Positions 7,415 to 14,238 of a stretch of DNA of 22,943 nt are shown piece after piece. Each line of letters opens with the position of its first letter. Positions within the stretch are counted from its first letter, which is position 1. The notes under the pieces were generated by a model, which saw nothing but the letters and a program-made list of their open reading frames with translations, did no database searches and was not told where the DNA came from. Position numbers and translations under genes: made by a program. Origin of the DNA: Hyphomicrobiales bacterium (lineage in GTDB: Bacteria > Pseudomonadota > Alphaproteobacteria > Rhizobiales > Rhizobiaceae); contig JAATGD010000146.1 of NCBI GenBank assembly GCA_015654965.1, forward strand, positions 1 to 22,943, read 5' to 3'.

Positions 7415-7768
7415 GTGCGAGAAAGTTTACCATTAATGTTTTATGCTTCACAAAACATATCGTTTATTTTTGGCCTTGGAGCTGGAATTGCATGGTTTAT
7501 ATCTGCTCTTTATTCTTTTTTTGCCCTTCGCATTAAACTTGATTTGTCTGCTCCAAATAACTATAATCAAGATGACATCGGAATAAAAATGGGAACTGAT
7601 GAAAATGGAGAACCTGCCTTCACAATTAACGGCATCACTCCCCCCACGCAAAGAGCTCTAACAGACTATCAAAAGAGTGTATCTTTAAGAAATATGTTAT
7701 CATCTGTATTCAACGGAATTGGAGCAATACTAGCCTGCTCCGCCGCATATACAACATACATTAGCTAG
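7415..7768 (+). CDS. small membrane protein of the HTH-DUF4145 cassette
   Basis: A protein of about 117 residues with two predicted membrane segments: ISFIFGLGAGIAWFISALYS near residues 15-38 and SVFNGIGAILACSAAYTTYI at the C-terminus. The soluble part between them (~75 residues) contains a short strand-rich stretch (MGTDENGEPAFTINGITPP). The start is uncertain: GTG 7415 begins 14 bases after the DUF4145 stop, ATG 7436 is an alternative, and neither has a clear ribosome-binding site. The AT-rich composition matches the DUF4145 gene. No family is recognised. Its place at the end of the cassette suggests a membrane effector or anchor partner; this is inference. It converges on the large terminase gene with a seven-base gap. 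Confidence 0.65.
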   Translation: MRESLPLMFYASQNISFIFGLGAGIAWFISALYSFFALRIKLDLSAPNNYNQDDIGIKMGTDENGEPAFTINGITPPTQRALTDYQKSVSLRNMLSSVFNGIGAILACSAAYTTYIS

Positions 7769-7775
7769 TTAATAT

Positions 7776-9557
7776 TCACGTCAACCACTTTGATTTTATA
7801 ATAATTTGCACCTTTGGTGCAATTTCTTCCACACCCATCCTTAAATCATCAATGCGCTGATCCCAATTGAGGTTGAGGATTTGGCGGGCAGCGAATCCAT
7901 AGACAACGCAATCCAGCGCTTCGGCACGACGACCGGGGATACGTTCGAACCGGCGCTGTGGCTGACCACGTATATACCGAACGACAACACGCTCGCTGGC
8001 AAGCTGCTCAAACCAAGACAACGGCAAGCGGTCAGAGAACCGAATTGTGCGACCTCTGGATAGCCGCGCCGTCAGGTGCGATTTCAGGCCGTCAACACCG
8101 ACAATCCAAAGCGCCCCGCCCTTCACCTTCGACTTGGATTTTTCAATCCATGGGCGATTGCCGTTAACACCTTTGATTGCCAGCACCTTGCGAGAAGAAC
8201 GCGGGAAGCAAAATGAATAGACGTTCTCCATCGTCTCGCCGTCCGAGCTATCGATAGCAACAGCATCCAGCCCCAGCTTGCCGCCAAGCGGATGATCGAA
8301 CCGCATTTTCAAAACCGCATCGAGTTCGGTCCATGTCGCATCATCGTCAGGCAGGCCCCAGATAACCTTGTGGTCGAGAATGAAGGCTTCGCCATCCCGT
8401 GTCCAGCCGATGATTGTAACCTCAAGCCGGTCGCGCTGCGTGTCCACGCCTGCCGTCAGGGCCAGAACGCTGTCCGGCAAGAGATCGAGCGAGACTGGCT
8501 CAACGCGGCTTGCAAGCTCGCTATCGTCCATTTCCTCGCCACTTTCGCGCCAGCCTTGCCCCAGCACGAGATTGACGAATGTTTGAAGCAAGGCCGGATC
8601 GTCCTTGGCCGCAAGAAATTCTTTCGCCAGAATGGCCCATGCTGCATTTTCTAAAGGTGACACAAGCGAATTGATACGGAATCCTGCGTGGCCTTTCACT
8701 TCCGGCGCTGTAATTCGCCAGCGGCCAGCCGCAACCATCTTGGCCTTGTATCTTTCCTCGATAACGGAACCGCAGGAAGGGCAAGCCCAATGTGCTTTTT
8801 CCGGCTCGCCTTCCGGCCAGTGAATGTCTTTCCATTCGATTTCGTGAAAATCTCCGCATTCAGGGCAAGGCACTTCATAGATTCGCTTGTCCGAACGCTC
8901 ATAGGCATTCAGCACATGGCTGCTGTCTTCATAAATCGGCGTCGATCCGATGACGATCTTGCGATCTGGAAACGACATGGTGCGGCGTTCCGCGATTGGA
9001 ATCGGACTGCCTTCCTTGGTCATTTCCATGCCGTCCGTTTCATCCATGATCAGGATACGGGCATTATGAGCACGGAGATTACGGGGAGCCTTGGCCGCGA
9101 TAACCTTGAGACTGCCACCGGGAAAGCGGCGAGACAGAAGTGTGTTGCGCTTTTCGCTGCCCTGATCGCCAGCCAAGACATTTGCCAGACATGGCGATGC
9201 TTCGAAAGTTGGCTCGACATTGGACACAACAAAGGTGCGGCAGTCATCTTCGGTCGGCAAGACGAATAGAACGGGGGCCGGTTCGTTCACGACATGCGAG
9301 CCAAGTAGCCCCACCAGTAAAGTAGTGTAGCCGATACGCGCTGATTTCACGACCGTGATACGTTCGATCTTTGCATCGCTCATCGCATCGGCCATGCCGC
9401 GCTGAAACGGATAAAGCCGGATTGAGCCAGGCAATGACGAAACATCAGACGGTAATTTCACTTCCTGCTCGATCCACTGTGAGAGCTTCAATCTTGCAGG
9501 CGGGATAATCGAACGGCGTGCACGTTCACGGACTTCAAAAAGTGTTTCACTGATCAT
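7776..9557 (-). CDS. terminase large subunit, GpA family
   Basis: A 593-residue DNA-packaging motor with ATPase and nuclease parts. The ATPase domain shows a Walker-A-like VVKSARIGYTTLL (~residues 70-81) and a Walker B ILIMDETDG. A CxxC...CxxC zinc knuckle (PCPECGD and WACPSCGS) sits mid-protein, as in lambda gpA relatives. The nuclease part contains LTAGVDTQRDRLEVTIIGW and LDAVAIDSSDG with acidic residues for metal binding. The ATG at 9557 overlaps the end of the small-subunit remnant (its TGA is at 9547-9549), the usual coupling; a TTG two codons upstream is possible. The protein appears complete, but it now lies between an accessory cassette and a broken partner gene. Confidence 0.92.
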   Translation of the reverse strand: MISETLFEVRERARRSIIPPARLKLSQWIEQEVKLPSDVSSLPGSIRLYPFQRGMADAMSDAKIERITVVKSARIGYTTLLVGLLGSHVVNEPAPVLFVLPTEDDCRTFVVSNVEPTFEASPCLANVLAGDQGSEKRNTLLSRRFPGGSLKVIAAKAPRNLRAHNARILIMDETDGMEMTKEGSPIPIAERRTMSFPDRKIVIGSTPIYEDSSHVLNAYERSDKRIYEVPCPECGDFHEIEWKDIHWPEGEPEKAHWACPSCGSVIEERYKAKMVAAGRWRITAPEVKGHAGFRINSLVSPLENAAWAILAKEFLAAKDDPALLQTFVNLVLGQGWRESGEEMDDSELASRVEPVSLDLLPDSVLALTAGVDTQRDRLEVTIIGWTRDGEAFILDHKVIWGLPDDDATWTELDAVLKMRFDHPLGGKLGLDAVAIDSSDGETMENVYSFCFPRSSRKVLAIKGVNGNRPWIEKSKSKVKGGALWIVGVDGLKSHLTARLSRGRTIRFSDRLPLSWFEQLASERVVVRYIRGQPQRRFERIPGRRAEALDCVVYGFAARQILNLNWDQRIDDLRMGVEEIAPKVQIIIKSKWLT

Positions 9558-9774
9558 TTCCAAACTCCGTAAGCATCCGGCGCAGTTCGCCGTCGATCAT
9601 TTCAATGTCATCAATAGAGAGGTGAGGAAGAAGCTGACGAAGGCGCGAAGGTACAGCGAGGACGCGGGAGCGCAGTTGCATCCACTCACCAGACCAAAGC
9701 CGCTCTACCTCCAAAGCAGGGACAAGCTCGCGCCGCATGGCCGCACCGCCAAGCTTGGCGAAAACCTCGCCCAG
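9547..9774 (-). pseudogene. terminase small subunit, C-terminal remnant
   Basis: This reads RRELVPALEVERLWSGEWMQ, then RSRVLAVPSRLRQLLPHLS and DIEMIDGELRRMLTEFGN. That is the C-terminal pattern of phage terminase small subunits (ELVPA..VE..W, MLAVPSR, LPHL, a final helix). It ends with the usual overlap into the large terminase start. Upstream of about 9774 the similarity stops: the frame stays open to 10167, but there it is only the antisense of plus-strand tail genes. The N-terminal DNA-recognition half is therefore missing. Translation from the internal ATG at 9738 could still give a 63-residue fragment. Loss of the N-terminus should impair packaging specificity. Confidence 0.72.
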
Positions 9775-9780
9775 GAACAC
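9739..9780. other. recombination junction between inverted head and tail modules
   Basis: Left of this interval the minus strand encodes the C-terminal half of a small terminase. Right of it the plus strand encodes the C-terminal end of a tail tube-like protein. Both genes have lost their 5' parts at the same place, and the two operons are transcribed away from each other. The exact breakpoint cannot be fixed without an intact relative. No transposase or obvious inverted repeat is seen at the junction. Confidence 0.6.
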
Positions 9781-9897
9781 GACATTTCGATCAGCACCTT
9801 CAAGCAGAACGTCTATGGCGGCGATACGCCGATCATCGAATTTGATGCGTGGAACAACATCTACCGCATCAATGGCGAAGACGTCTGGCCGCGCTGA
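9775..9897 (+). pseudogene. major tail tube protein, C-terminal remnant
   Basis: The last ~40 codons read EHDISISTFKQNVYGG, then TPIIEFDAWNNIYRINGEDV, and stop at 9895-9897. This resembles the C-terminus of P2 FII-type tail tube proteins, which end in a strand pair, a segment like EIDVLNMIRIVNG and then a short tail. The position supports the call: the tail assembly chaperone normally follows the tube gene, with here one small gene between. No start or N-terminal tube domain exists upstream, because that sequence is the antisense of the small terminase remnant. The assignment rests on a short stretch and on gene order. Confidence 0.55.
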
Positions 9898-9945
9898 TCG
9901 TGCGACCAGACCGGACCAGTCCTGAAACTTCTTTTTGAGGAAACC

Positions 9946-10263
9946 ATGCGCAAGACAGCAGCTTTTATCAGCGCCTATCTGATTGGAATGTCGGCCATCA
10001 TCTGCATGATCGCCGTATCCCTCTATCCGACGCCTTCTCCGGCCATGCCCTTCGTTAACCCGGTGCTTCAGGCATACAGCATCGCGGATTACGATCATCA
10101 TGACGCGATGGCTTTTCCAGCCGTGATAACGATCATGCGGCAGGCGGACGAGGCAAAGCCTTATCATCGTGAAATCCGGGTCACTTTACCGCTTTCGCCG
10201 GAATATGCCGAAAGCCTGAAATCGGACGCACTCAATTTCATCGAAACCCGCCTGCGCTGTTAG
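9946..10263 (+). CDS. hypothetical membrane-anchored or exported protein
   Basis: A 105-residue protein with one strong hydrophobic N-terminal segment (residues ~5-27, AAFISAYLIGMSAIICMIAV) preceded by basic residues, so it is either a signal anchor or an uncleaved signal peptide. The rest is soluble and ends in a charged helix with a terminal Cys (DALNFIETRLRC). The ATG at 9946 has GAGG five bases upstream. It lies between the tail tube remnant and the tail assembly chaperone, where P2-like phages usually have no such gene. No family is recognised. Confidence 0.7.
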   Translation: MRKTAAFISAYLIGMSAIICMIAVSLYPTPSPAMPFVNPVLQAYSIADYDHHDAMAFPAVITIMRQADEAKPYHREIRVTLPLSPEYAESLKSDALNFIETRLRC

Positions 10264-10281
10264 CGGTGCGGCAGTTGAACC

Positions 10282-10307
10282 GCCAGCCGCGTTAGAATGC
10301 GGCTGGC
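10282..10307 (+). other. perfect 9-bp intergenic hairpin
   Basis: GCCAGCCGC (10282-10290) and GCGGCTGGC (10299-10307) form a nine-pair stem with an eight-base loop, in the gap before the tail assembly chaperone gene. It is followed by CCCC and then only a weak T-rich stretch, so it is not a clear intrinsic terminator. It may instead be an mRNA processing or stability structure. Confidence 0.5.
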
Positions 10308-10340
10308 CCCCATAATTTCTAACGGAAAATGAGAGACAAA

Positions 10341-10691
10341 ATGGCTGAAAAGATCGAGCTATCCGGCGTCCGCGCCAAGCTGAAAGCCCATAAAGATGCC
10401 AATGCCGGCGAACGCACGGTCACATTGAGCGAAAGCGGCATTTCCTGCACAGTGCCAAACTTTATCAATCACGGCCTCTGGATGAAGGCGCAGCGCGTTG
10501 CCAAGGGTGACACGCCGAAAGCACAGGCCGCATTTGTGTGCGAAGTTGTTCGCTTTGAAGGCGAAAAGCTCACCCTGACCGATCTGGTCGAGTTGGTTTC
10601 ATCTGGCGATACCCTTCAGCTCATTGGCGAAATCTTTGGTGGAAAGGATGGTGGCGAAAGCGAGGGGGAGTCGGGAAGCTCTTTGAATTAA
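10341..10691 (+). CDS. phage tail assembly chaperone (gpE-type, upstream frame)
   Basis: A ~116-residue protein (MAEKIELSG...) of the phage tail assembly chaperone type encoded just before the tape measure gene. In lambda and P2 this gene produces a short form and a frameshifted long form that bind the tape measure during tail assembly. The body is strand-rich at the start (RTVTLSESGISCTVPNF) then helical (LTLTDLVELVSSGDTLQLIG), ending in a flexible Gly/Ser/Glu tail (GGKDGGESEGESGSSLN), a usual place for the frame change. The ATG at 10341 has GAGAGA just upstream; an in-frame ATG at 10329 is less well placed. Confidence 0.85.
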   Translation: MAEKIELSGVRAKLKAHKDANAGERTVTLSESGISCTVPNFINHGLWMKAQRVAKGDTPKAQAAFVCEVVRFEGEKLTLTDLVELVSSGDTLQLIGEIFGGKDGGESEGESGSSLN

Positions 10692-10852
10692 GCCTGTCGC
10701 ATCCGGCGCAGCATCTTTTTCTCGTTGAAAAAGGGTGGGGCCATGATACGTTGCAGGCCATGGATGAAGACGAGTTCGCCTTCTGGTATTCTGAGGCAAT
10801 AGAACTCGAAGAGGCAAAGGCGGAAGCGATCCGTAAAGCCCAAGACAAATGA
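10559..10852 (+). CDS. frame -1 extension of the tail assembly chaperone (probable programmed frameshift)
   Basis: The -1 frame relative to the chaperone is open from 10559 to the stop at 10850-10852. It encodes a protein-like end: GKLFELSLSHPAQHLFLVEK, GWGHDTLQAMDEDEFAFWYS, then EAIELEEAKAEAIRKAQDK. It has no credible start codon of its own; the only in-frame ATG, at 10760, would give 30 residues. Position and pattern match the E' or GT extension of P2 and lambda. I cannot name the slip site with certainty: the G-run at 10664-10668 and the GGA AAG near 10641-10646 are candidates, but neither is a textbook heptamer. The feature start marks the limit of the open frame, not a start codon. Confidence 0.65.
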   Translation, partial: RRKAHPDRSGRVGFIWRYPSAHWRNLWWKGWWRKRGGVGKLFELSLSHPAQHLFLVEKGWGHDTLQAMDEDEFAFWYSEAIELEEAKAEAIRKAQDK

Positions 10853-10872
10853 CCGGACGTGATGTCCGGTCA
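10850..10872. repeat. palindrome TGACCGGAC, copy 1
   Basis: Perfect nine-base arms TGACCGGAC (10850-10858) and GTCCGGTCA (10864-10872) around GTGAT. A copy differing at one loop base lies at 16824-16846. The left arm includes the stop codon of the chaperone extension. No T-run follows this copy, so it is not an intrinsic terminator here. Confidence 0.8.
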
Positions 10873-10892
10873 ATCTGAACTCTAAAAAATGC

Positions 10893-10927
10893 GACCTCTG
10901 GCGGGTATTCCGACCGGAGGTTTTTTT
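10893..10927 (+). promoter_or_regulatory. terminator-like hairpin that contains the tape measure Shine-Dalgarno
   Basis: GACCTCTGG (10893-10901) pairs with CCGGAGGTT (10914-10922; seven Watson-Crick and two G-T pairs), with a further CGG/CCG pair in the loop. The 3' arm runs into seven T residues (10921-10927) and is preceded by A6 (10884-10889), so it has the form of an intrinsic terminator. The same 3' arm carries GGAGG (10916-10920), the ideally spaced ribosome-binding site for the ATG at 10928. Folding would both hide the ribosome-binding site and favour termination. Confidence 0.7.
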
Positions 10928-13165
10928 ATGCGCTTTGCGATGGTTTTTGAGGGCATCGACCGCGTGACCAAGGTCATGAACAAGGTCATGGCTGCGGAAA
11001 AGAAAACCGCTGCTGCCGTCAAGGCCGGTTCAAAGGCGTCTCAAAGCGCCGCCGACAACGCCACGAAAGCCACACAGAAACACTCTTCCGCATTGAGCAA
11101 GCTCGGCTCCATCGCACGTGGTGCCTATAATGGTGTCGTTACCGGTGCGCGTGCTGCCGGTCGCGCTACGGTCGCGTTGCACAGGCAGACCGTCGCTCTC
11201 GCCAAGAGCGGTTTCGGGCAAATAAAGGCCGGTGCAGGTAAAACGTTCCGTGGTGTGGCAGTGGCCGGAGGGCTGGCATTTGCCGCCGTTGGCACAGCTA
11301 GCGTGGCCGCAGCCGGTTTGATTGATGTCGCCTCGCAGTTCGAAAAATTCCAGACCATGCTGGAAACGACCGAAGGGTCGAGCGCCAAAGCTAAGGCGGC
11401 GATGGCGTGGGTCACGGATTTTGCCGCGAAAACCCCATACGAATTGGACGAAACAATGAATGCATTTGTTCGTCTGCGCGCCTACGGCCTTGATCCAACT
11501 AATGGGCTTTTAAAGTCCTTGGGTAATGCTGCCGCTTCCATGAACAAGCCGATTATGGATGCTGTCGAAATGATGTCCGATGCCGCTACTGCTCAAAACG
11601 AGCGTTTACGCGAGTTTGGCATTATCGGCTCTACGGATAACAAAAGTGGCGAGATCACTTATACGTATACACTCAATGGTGAGAAAAAAACCAAAACAGC
11701 TATGAAGGATGACCCGATAGGCATCCAGAATGTTATCCAGTCAATTTTCGATGAGCGTTTTCCCGGTGCAATGGACAAGCTCTCCAGTACATGGGACGGC
11801 ATGATCGCAAATTTAAGCGATCTGTGGAAGCAATCCCAACTTGCCATTATGAGCGCCGGTTTGTTTGACTGGATGAGAGATAAGTTGGCCTTGGTGCTCG
11901 ATACCGTCAATCGGTTGAAAGAAAGCGGCCAGCTGGATCAGTGGGCCGCGTCCATTGGGCAAAAAATCCAATATGTGCTCGAAACTGCGTGGCATTTTGC
12001 CGAAGGCGCATATGCCGTCCTCAAGCAACTCGGCACCTATCTGGTCGCTGCAAAAGATTATGTTGGCGGTTGGGAACGCCTCGCGGCCATTCTCGGCGCA
12101 TTAGCATTTGCGCCTGTCCTGATCTCGACGGCTGCGGGCATCGTCCAGATCGCCATGGGCATCACCATGTTGAGCGCGGCCCTGATGGCAAATCCGATTG
12201 TGCTGCTGATCATGGCAATCGTTGCCGCCGCCGCCGCGATCTATATCTATTGGGGACCGATCAAGGAATTCTTCATCGGCCTGTGGAATTCGATTGCAGC
12301 AGGCGCATCGGCGCTTTGGGAAAAGCTCAAGAGCCTGCTTGGCTTTGATCCCCTGTCTGTTCTGAAAACCGCCTTTTCGTGGACGCCTTTGGGGCTGATC
12401 ATTCAGAACTGGGGCAGCATCCAGTCCACCATTCAAGGTTTTGTCAGCGCCATTCCCGGCATTGTCACCGGCGCGTGGGATTTGGTGAAGACGGCCTTTT
12501 CATGGACGCCGCTCGGTCTCATCATCCAGAATTGGGACGGCATTTCGGGGGCGGTTTCGACTGCGGTCCAGAATGCCTTCCAGTCGGTTGATGGTGTATG
12601 GACTTCCATCAAGTCGATTTTCAATTGGGTGCCGACCGAAACAATCAGTGCCGCATGGGCAGGCATTTCCGACACAGTTGGCGGATTGATCGACGGCGCG
12701 ACGGCCCGTGTCGCCAATGCATGGAGCAAGGTGAAGTCTGTCTTCACCTTTGGCAGTGGCGATACGGAAGCCAAGGTCAATGTTTCCGATCCGGCCACCA
12801 TTCAGGCCGCGCAGATGGCGACGGCGGCGCTGAAAACCGACATGCAGGCCGTGGCCGCAATCGACACCGGCCCGGCCATGGGCAGGCTTGCGGCACTGGA
12901 GACATCGGCGCAACAGGTCGGTGCGTCTGTCACATCGTCCATCCGGCAGGCTGAAGCTTTTCTCAACAATGTCAGTTTCTACAATCAGGGTGTTGCCTTG
13001 ATGGACACCATGGCGGCGGGCATTCGCGCTCGTGCCAGTGTTGTGGTGGCGGAAATCCAGAAGATGACGCAGATGGTGCGTGATCACCTTCCGTCTTCGC
13101 CCGCCAAGGTCGGCCCGCTTTCCGATATTCACCGGCTGAAATTTGCTGAAACCATCGCTTCATAG
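10928..13165 (+). CDS. phage tail tape measure protein, split by an in-frame amber codon
   Basis: A 745-residue tape measure protein that sets tail length and is threaded through the tail tube. The ATG at 10928 follows GGAGG by seven bases. The N-terminus is helical and Ala/Lys-rich. Residues ~105-130 and ~395-450 are strongly hydrophobic (GGLAFAAVGTASVAAAGLID; NPIVLLIMAIVAAAAAIYIY). A ~41-residue unit containing KTAFSWTPLGLIIQNW occurs twice (DNA 12365-12421 and 12488-12544), with a diverged third copy (FNWVPTETISAAW). The C-terminal signature HLPSSPAKVGPLSDIHRLKF is followed by AETIAS and then TAG (13163-13165). The same frame stays open to 13498 with the normal C-terminus of the family, so the TAG is a premature stop, readthrough site or sequence error. 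Confidence 0.88.
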   Translation: MRFAMVFEGIDRVTKVMNKVMAAEKKTAAAVKAGSKASQSAADNATKATQKHSSALSKLGSIARGAYNGVVTGARAAGRATVALHRQTVALAKSGFGQIKAGAGKTFRGVAVAGGLAFAAVGTASVAAAGLIDVASQFEKFQTMLETTEGSSAKAKAAMAWVTDFAAKTPYELDETMNAFVRLRAYGLDPTNGLLKSLGNAAASMNKPIMDAVEMMSDAATAQNERLREFGIIGSTDNKSGEITYTYTLNGEKKTKTAMKDDPIGIQNVIQSIFDERFPGAMDKLSSTWDGMIANLSDLWKQSQLAIMSAGLFDWMRDKLALVLDTVNRLKESGQLDQWAASIGQKIQYVLETAWHFAEGAYAVLKQLGTYLVAAKDYVGGWERLAAILGALAFAPVLISTAAGIVQIAMGITMLSAALMANPIVLLIMAIVAAAAAIYIYWGPIKEFFIGLWNSIAAGASALWEKLKSLLGFDPLSVLKTAFSWTPLGLIIQNWGSIQSTIQGFVSAIPGIVTGAWDLVKTAFSWTPLGLIIQNWDGISGAVSTAVQNAFQSVDGVWTSIKSIFNWVPTETISAAWAGISDTVGGLIDGATARVANAWSKVKSVFTFGSGDTEAKVNVSDPATIQAAQMATAALKTDMQAVAAIDTGPAMGRLAALETSAQQVGASVTSSIRQAEAFLNNVSFYNQGVALMDTMAAGIRARASVVVAEIQKMTQMVRDHLPSSPAKVGPLSDIHRLKFAETIAS

Positions 13166-13498
13166 ATCCGGCCCGCGCCGATGGTCAAGGCCATGCGTGG
13201 GGCTGCGGCGGCAACCTTGGCGGCTGCGAGTATTTCCGGCGCAACCGTTCCCGTTTCGGCGCAACCTGTTGCGGGTGCTGCCGTGCGCTCCGAAGTGGCG
13301 GCGCGCAGCCAGTCCGCATCCATCGCCAGTGCGCAGGCCAGTGGCGGCATCCATATCGAATATAAGCCGACCATTCCTCTGTCCGGCGATGCGCAGTCCG
13401 CAAAAGCCGACATCAAGAAAGAGCTTTCCGCTCACGCCCGCCATATCGCCAGTCTGGTTGATGAAGAGCGGCGCAAGCGTGACAGGAGGAAGCCTTGA
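13166..13498 (+). pseudogene. tape measure protein, C-terminal part beyond the amber codon
   Basis: In frame with the upstream tape measure gene directly after TAG. It reads IRPAPMVKAMRG, a long Ala-rich region, then GGIHIEYKPTIPLSG, a helix (KADIKKELSAHARHIASLVD) and a basic end (EERRKRDRRKP). This is the usual C-terminus of P2-type tape measure proteins. Translation could restart at the ATG at 13181 (105 residues), but no good ribosome-binding site is seen. The stop overlaps the gpU start as TTGA. Confidence 0.8.
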
Positions 13499-13971
13499 TC
13501 TATCTTCTCGGTTCCATCCCGTTAGGCATCGCGCCATTGACCGGCCCGACCGCGCATTCCTATGAACTGGCGGCAACCTTCGCGCAGCATGGCCCCACAC
13601 GCGGGAAGCCTGTCTTGCAGGAGATTGGCGAGGAACTGGATACCAAGGAATTCAGCTTTTTCTTTTCCGAGGAATTCTGCGATCCCGCCACCGAACTGGC
13701 GAAGCTGGAAGCGGCATTTGCGTTAAAATCCCCGCTTCCTCTGGTTCTCGGCAACGGCGTTTTTAACGGCAAACGCTATGTGGTGACCGGCCTATCCGCC
13801 GAGATCGTCAAAACCAGCCTTGTCGGCGTTCCGGTGCGCATTGAAGCCTCCATCTCGCTGCTCGAAGATCCGATTGCCGGTGGCCTGTTTTCGCTCATCA
13901 CATCAATCGCCAAATCCCGCGCCCCTGCCATTTCCAAGGACGCGGCGCAAAATCCGCAGGTGAAGAAATGA
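13495..13971 (+). CDS. tail protein U (gpU family)
   Basis: A 158-residue homologue of P2 gpU, a tail completion protein needed to finish the contractile tail. Family features include the N-terminal MIYLLGSIPLGI, the segment RGKPVLQEIGEELDTKEFSF then FFSEEFCDP, the middle LPLVLGNGVFNGKRYVVTG and EASISLLEDP near the end. It starts at TTG 13495, overlapping the tape measure C-terminal frame by four bases (TTGA), so it probably depends on ribosomes finishing that frame. The amber codon upstream could therefore reduce its expression. The stop overlaps the gene X start. Confidence 0.88.
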   Translation: MIYLLGSIPLGIAPLTGPTAHSYELAATFAQHGPTRGKPVLQEIGEELDTKEFSFFFSEEFCDPATELAKLEAAFALKSPLPLVLGNGVFNGKRYVVTGLSAEIVKTSLVGVPVRIEASISLLEDPIAGGLFSLITSIAKSRAPAISKDAAQNPQVKK

Positions 13972-14237
13972 GCGCGAAGCTGACCGGCGATTATTTCGAC
14001 CATGTGACCGTCACCGGCGACCGCTGGGACTTGCTGGCCTATCGCTATTATGGCGATCAGTACAAGCAAACCATCCTGATTGAGGCGAATCGCCATCTTT
14101 TCCTTGAAACGCTGGCCGTGCCGCCACTCGTGCTTCCCCATGGCATCACCCTCAAAATCCCGGTGATCGCGGAAGAGGCCAGCAATACCGACCTGTTGCC
14201 GCCGTGGAAGCGTAACAATCCCGTTTATGGAGCCTGA
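13968..14237 (+). CDS. tail protein X (LysM-like, gpX family)
   Basis: An 89-residue protein with the LysM-like fold of P2 gpX: TVTGDRWDLLAYRYYGDQYK, followed by TILIEANRH, a proline-rich turn (LAVPPLVLPHGITLKIPVI) and a short tail. Gene X products are small baseplate-hub associated tail proteins. The ATG overlaps the gpU stop by four bases (ATGA), and gene order U-X-D is as in P2-like tails. Confidence 0.9.
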   Translation: MSAKLTGDYFDHVTVTGDRWDLLAYRYYGDQYKQTILIEANRHLFLETLAVPPLVLPHGITLKIPVIAEEASNTDLLPPWKRNNPVYGA

Positions 14238-14238
14238 T

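Noticed and set aside
9547..10167. A single 206-residue minus-strand gene across the junction
   Set aside because: Only the last ~75 codons look like terminase. The rest is the antisense of the tube remnant and the gene at 9946, with no plausible start signal.
12365..12544. Duplicated 41-codon unit as a mobile insertion
   Set aside because: The two copies differ at many silent positions and fit the ordinary internal repeats of tape measure proteins.
12500..13132. Long minus-strand open frames opposite the tape measure gene (also 13160-13600)
   Set aside because: They have no domain pattern, and the plus strand carries recognisable tail genes here; they are shadows of high-GC coding sequence.
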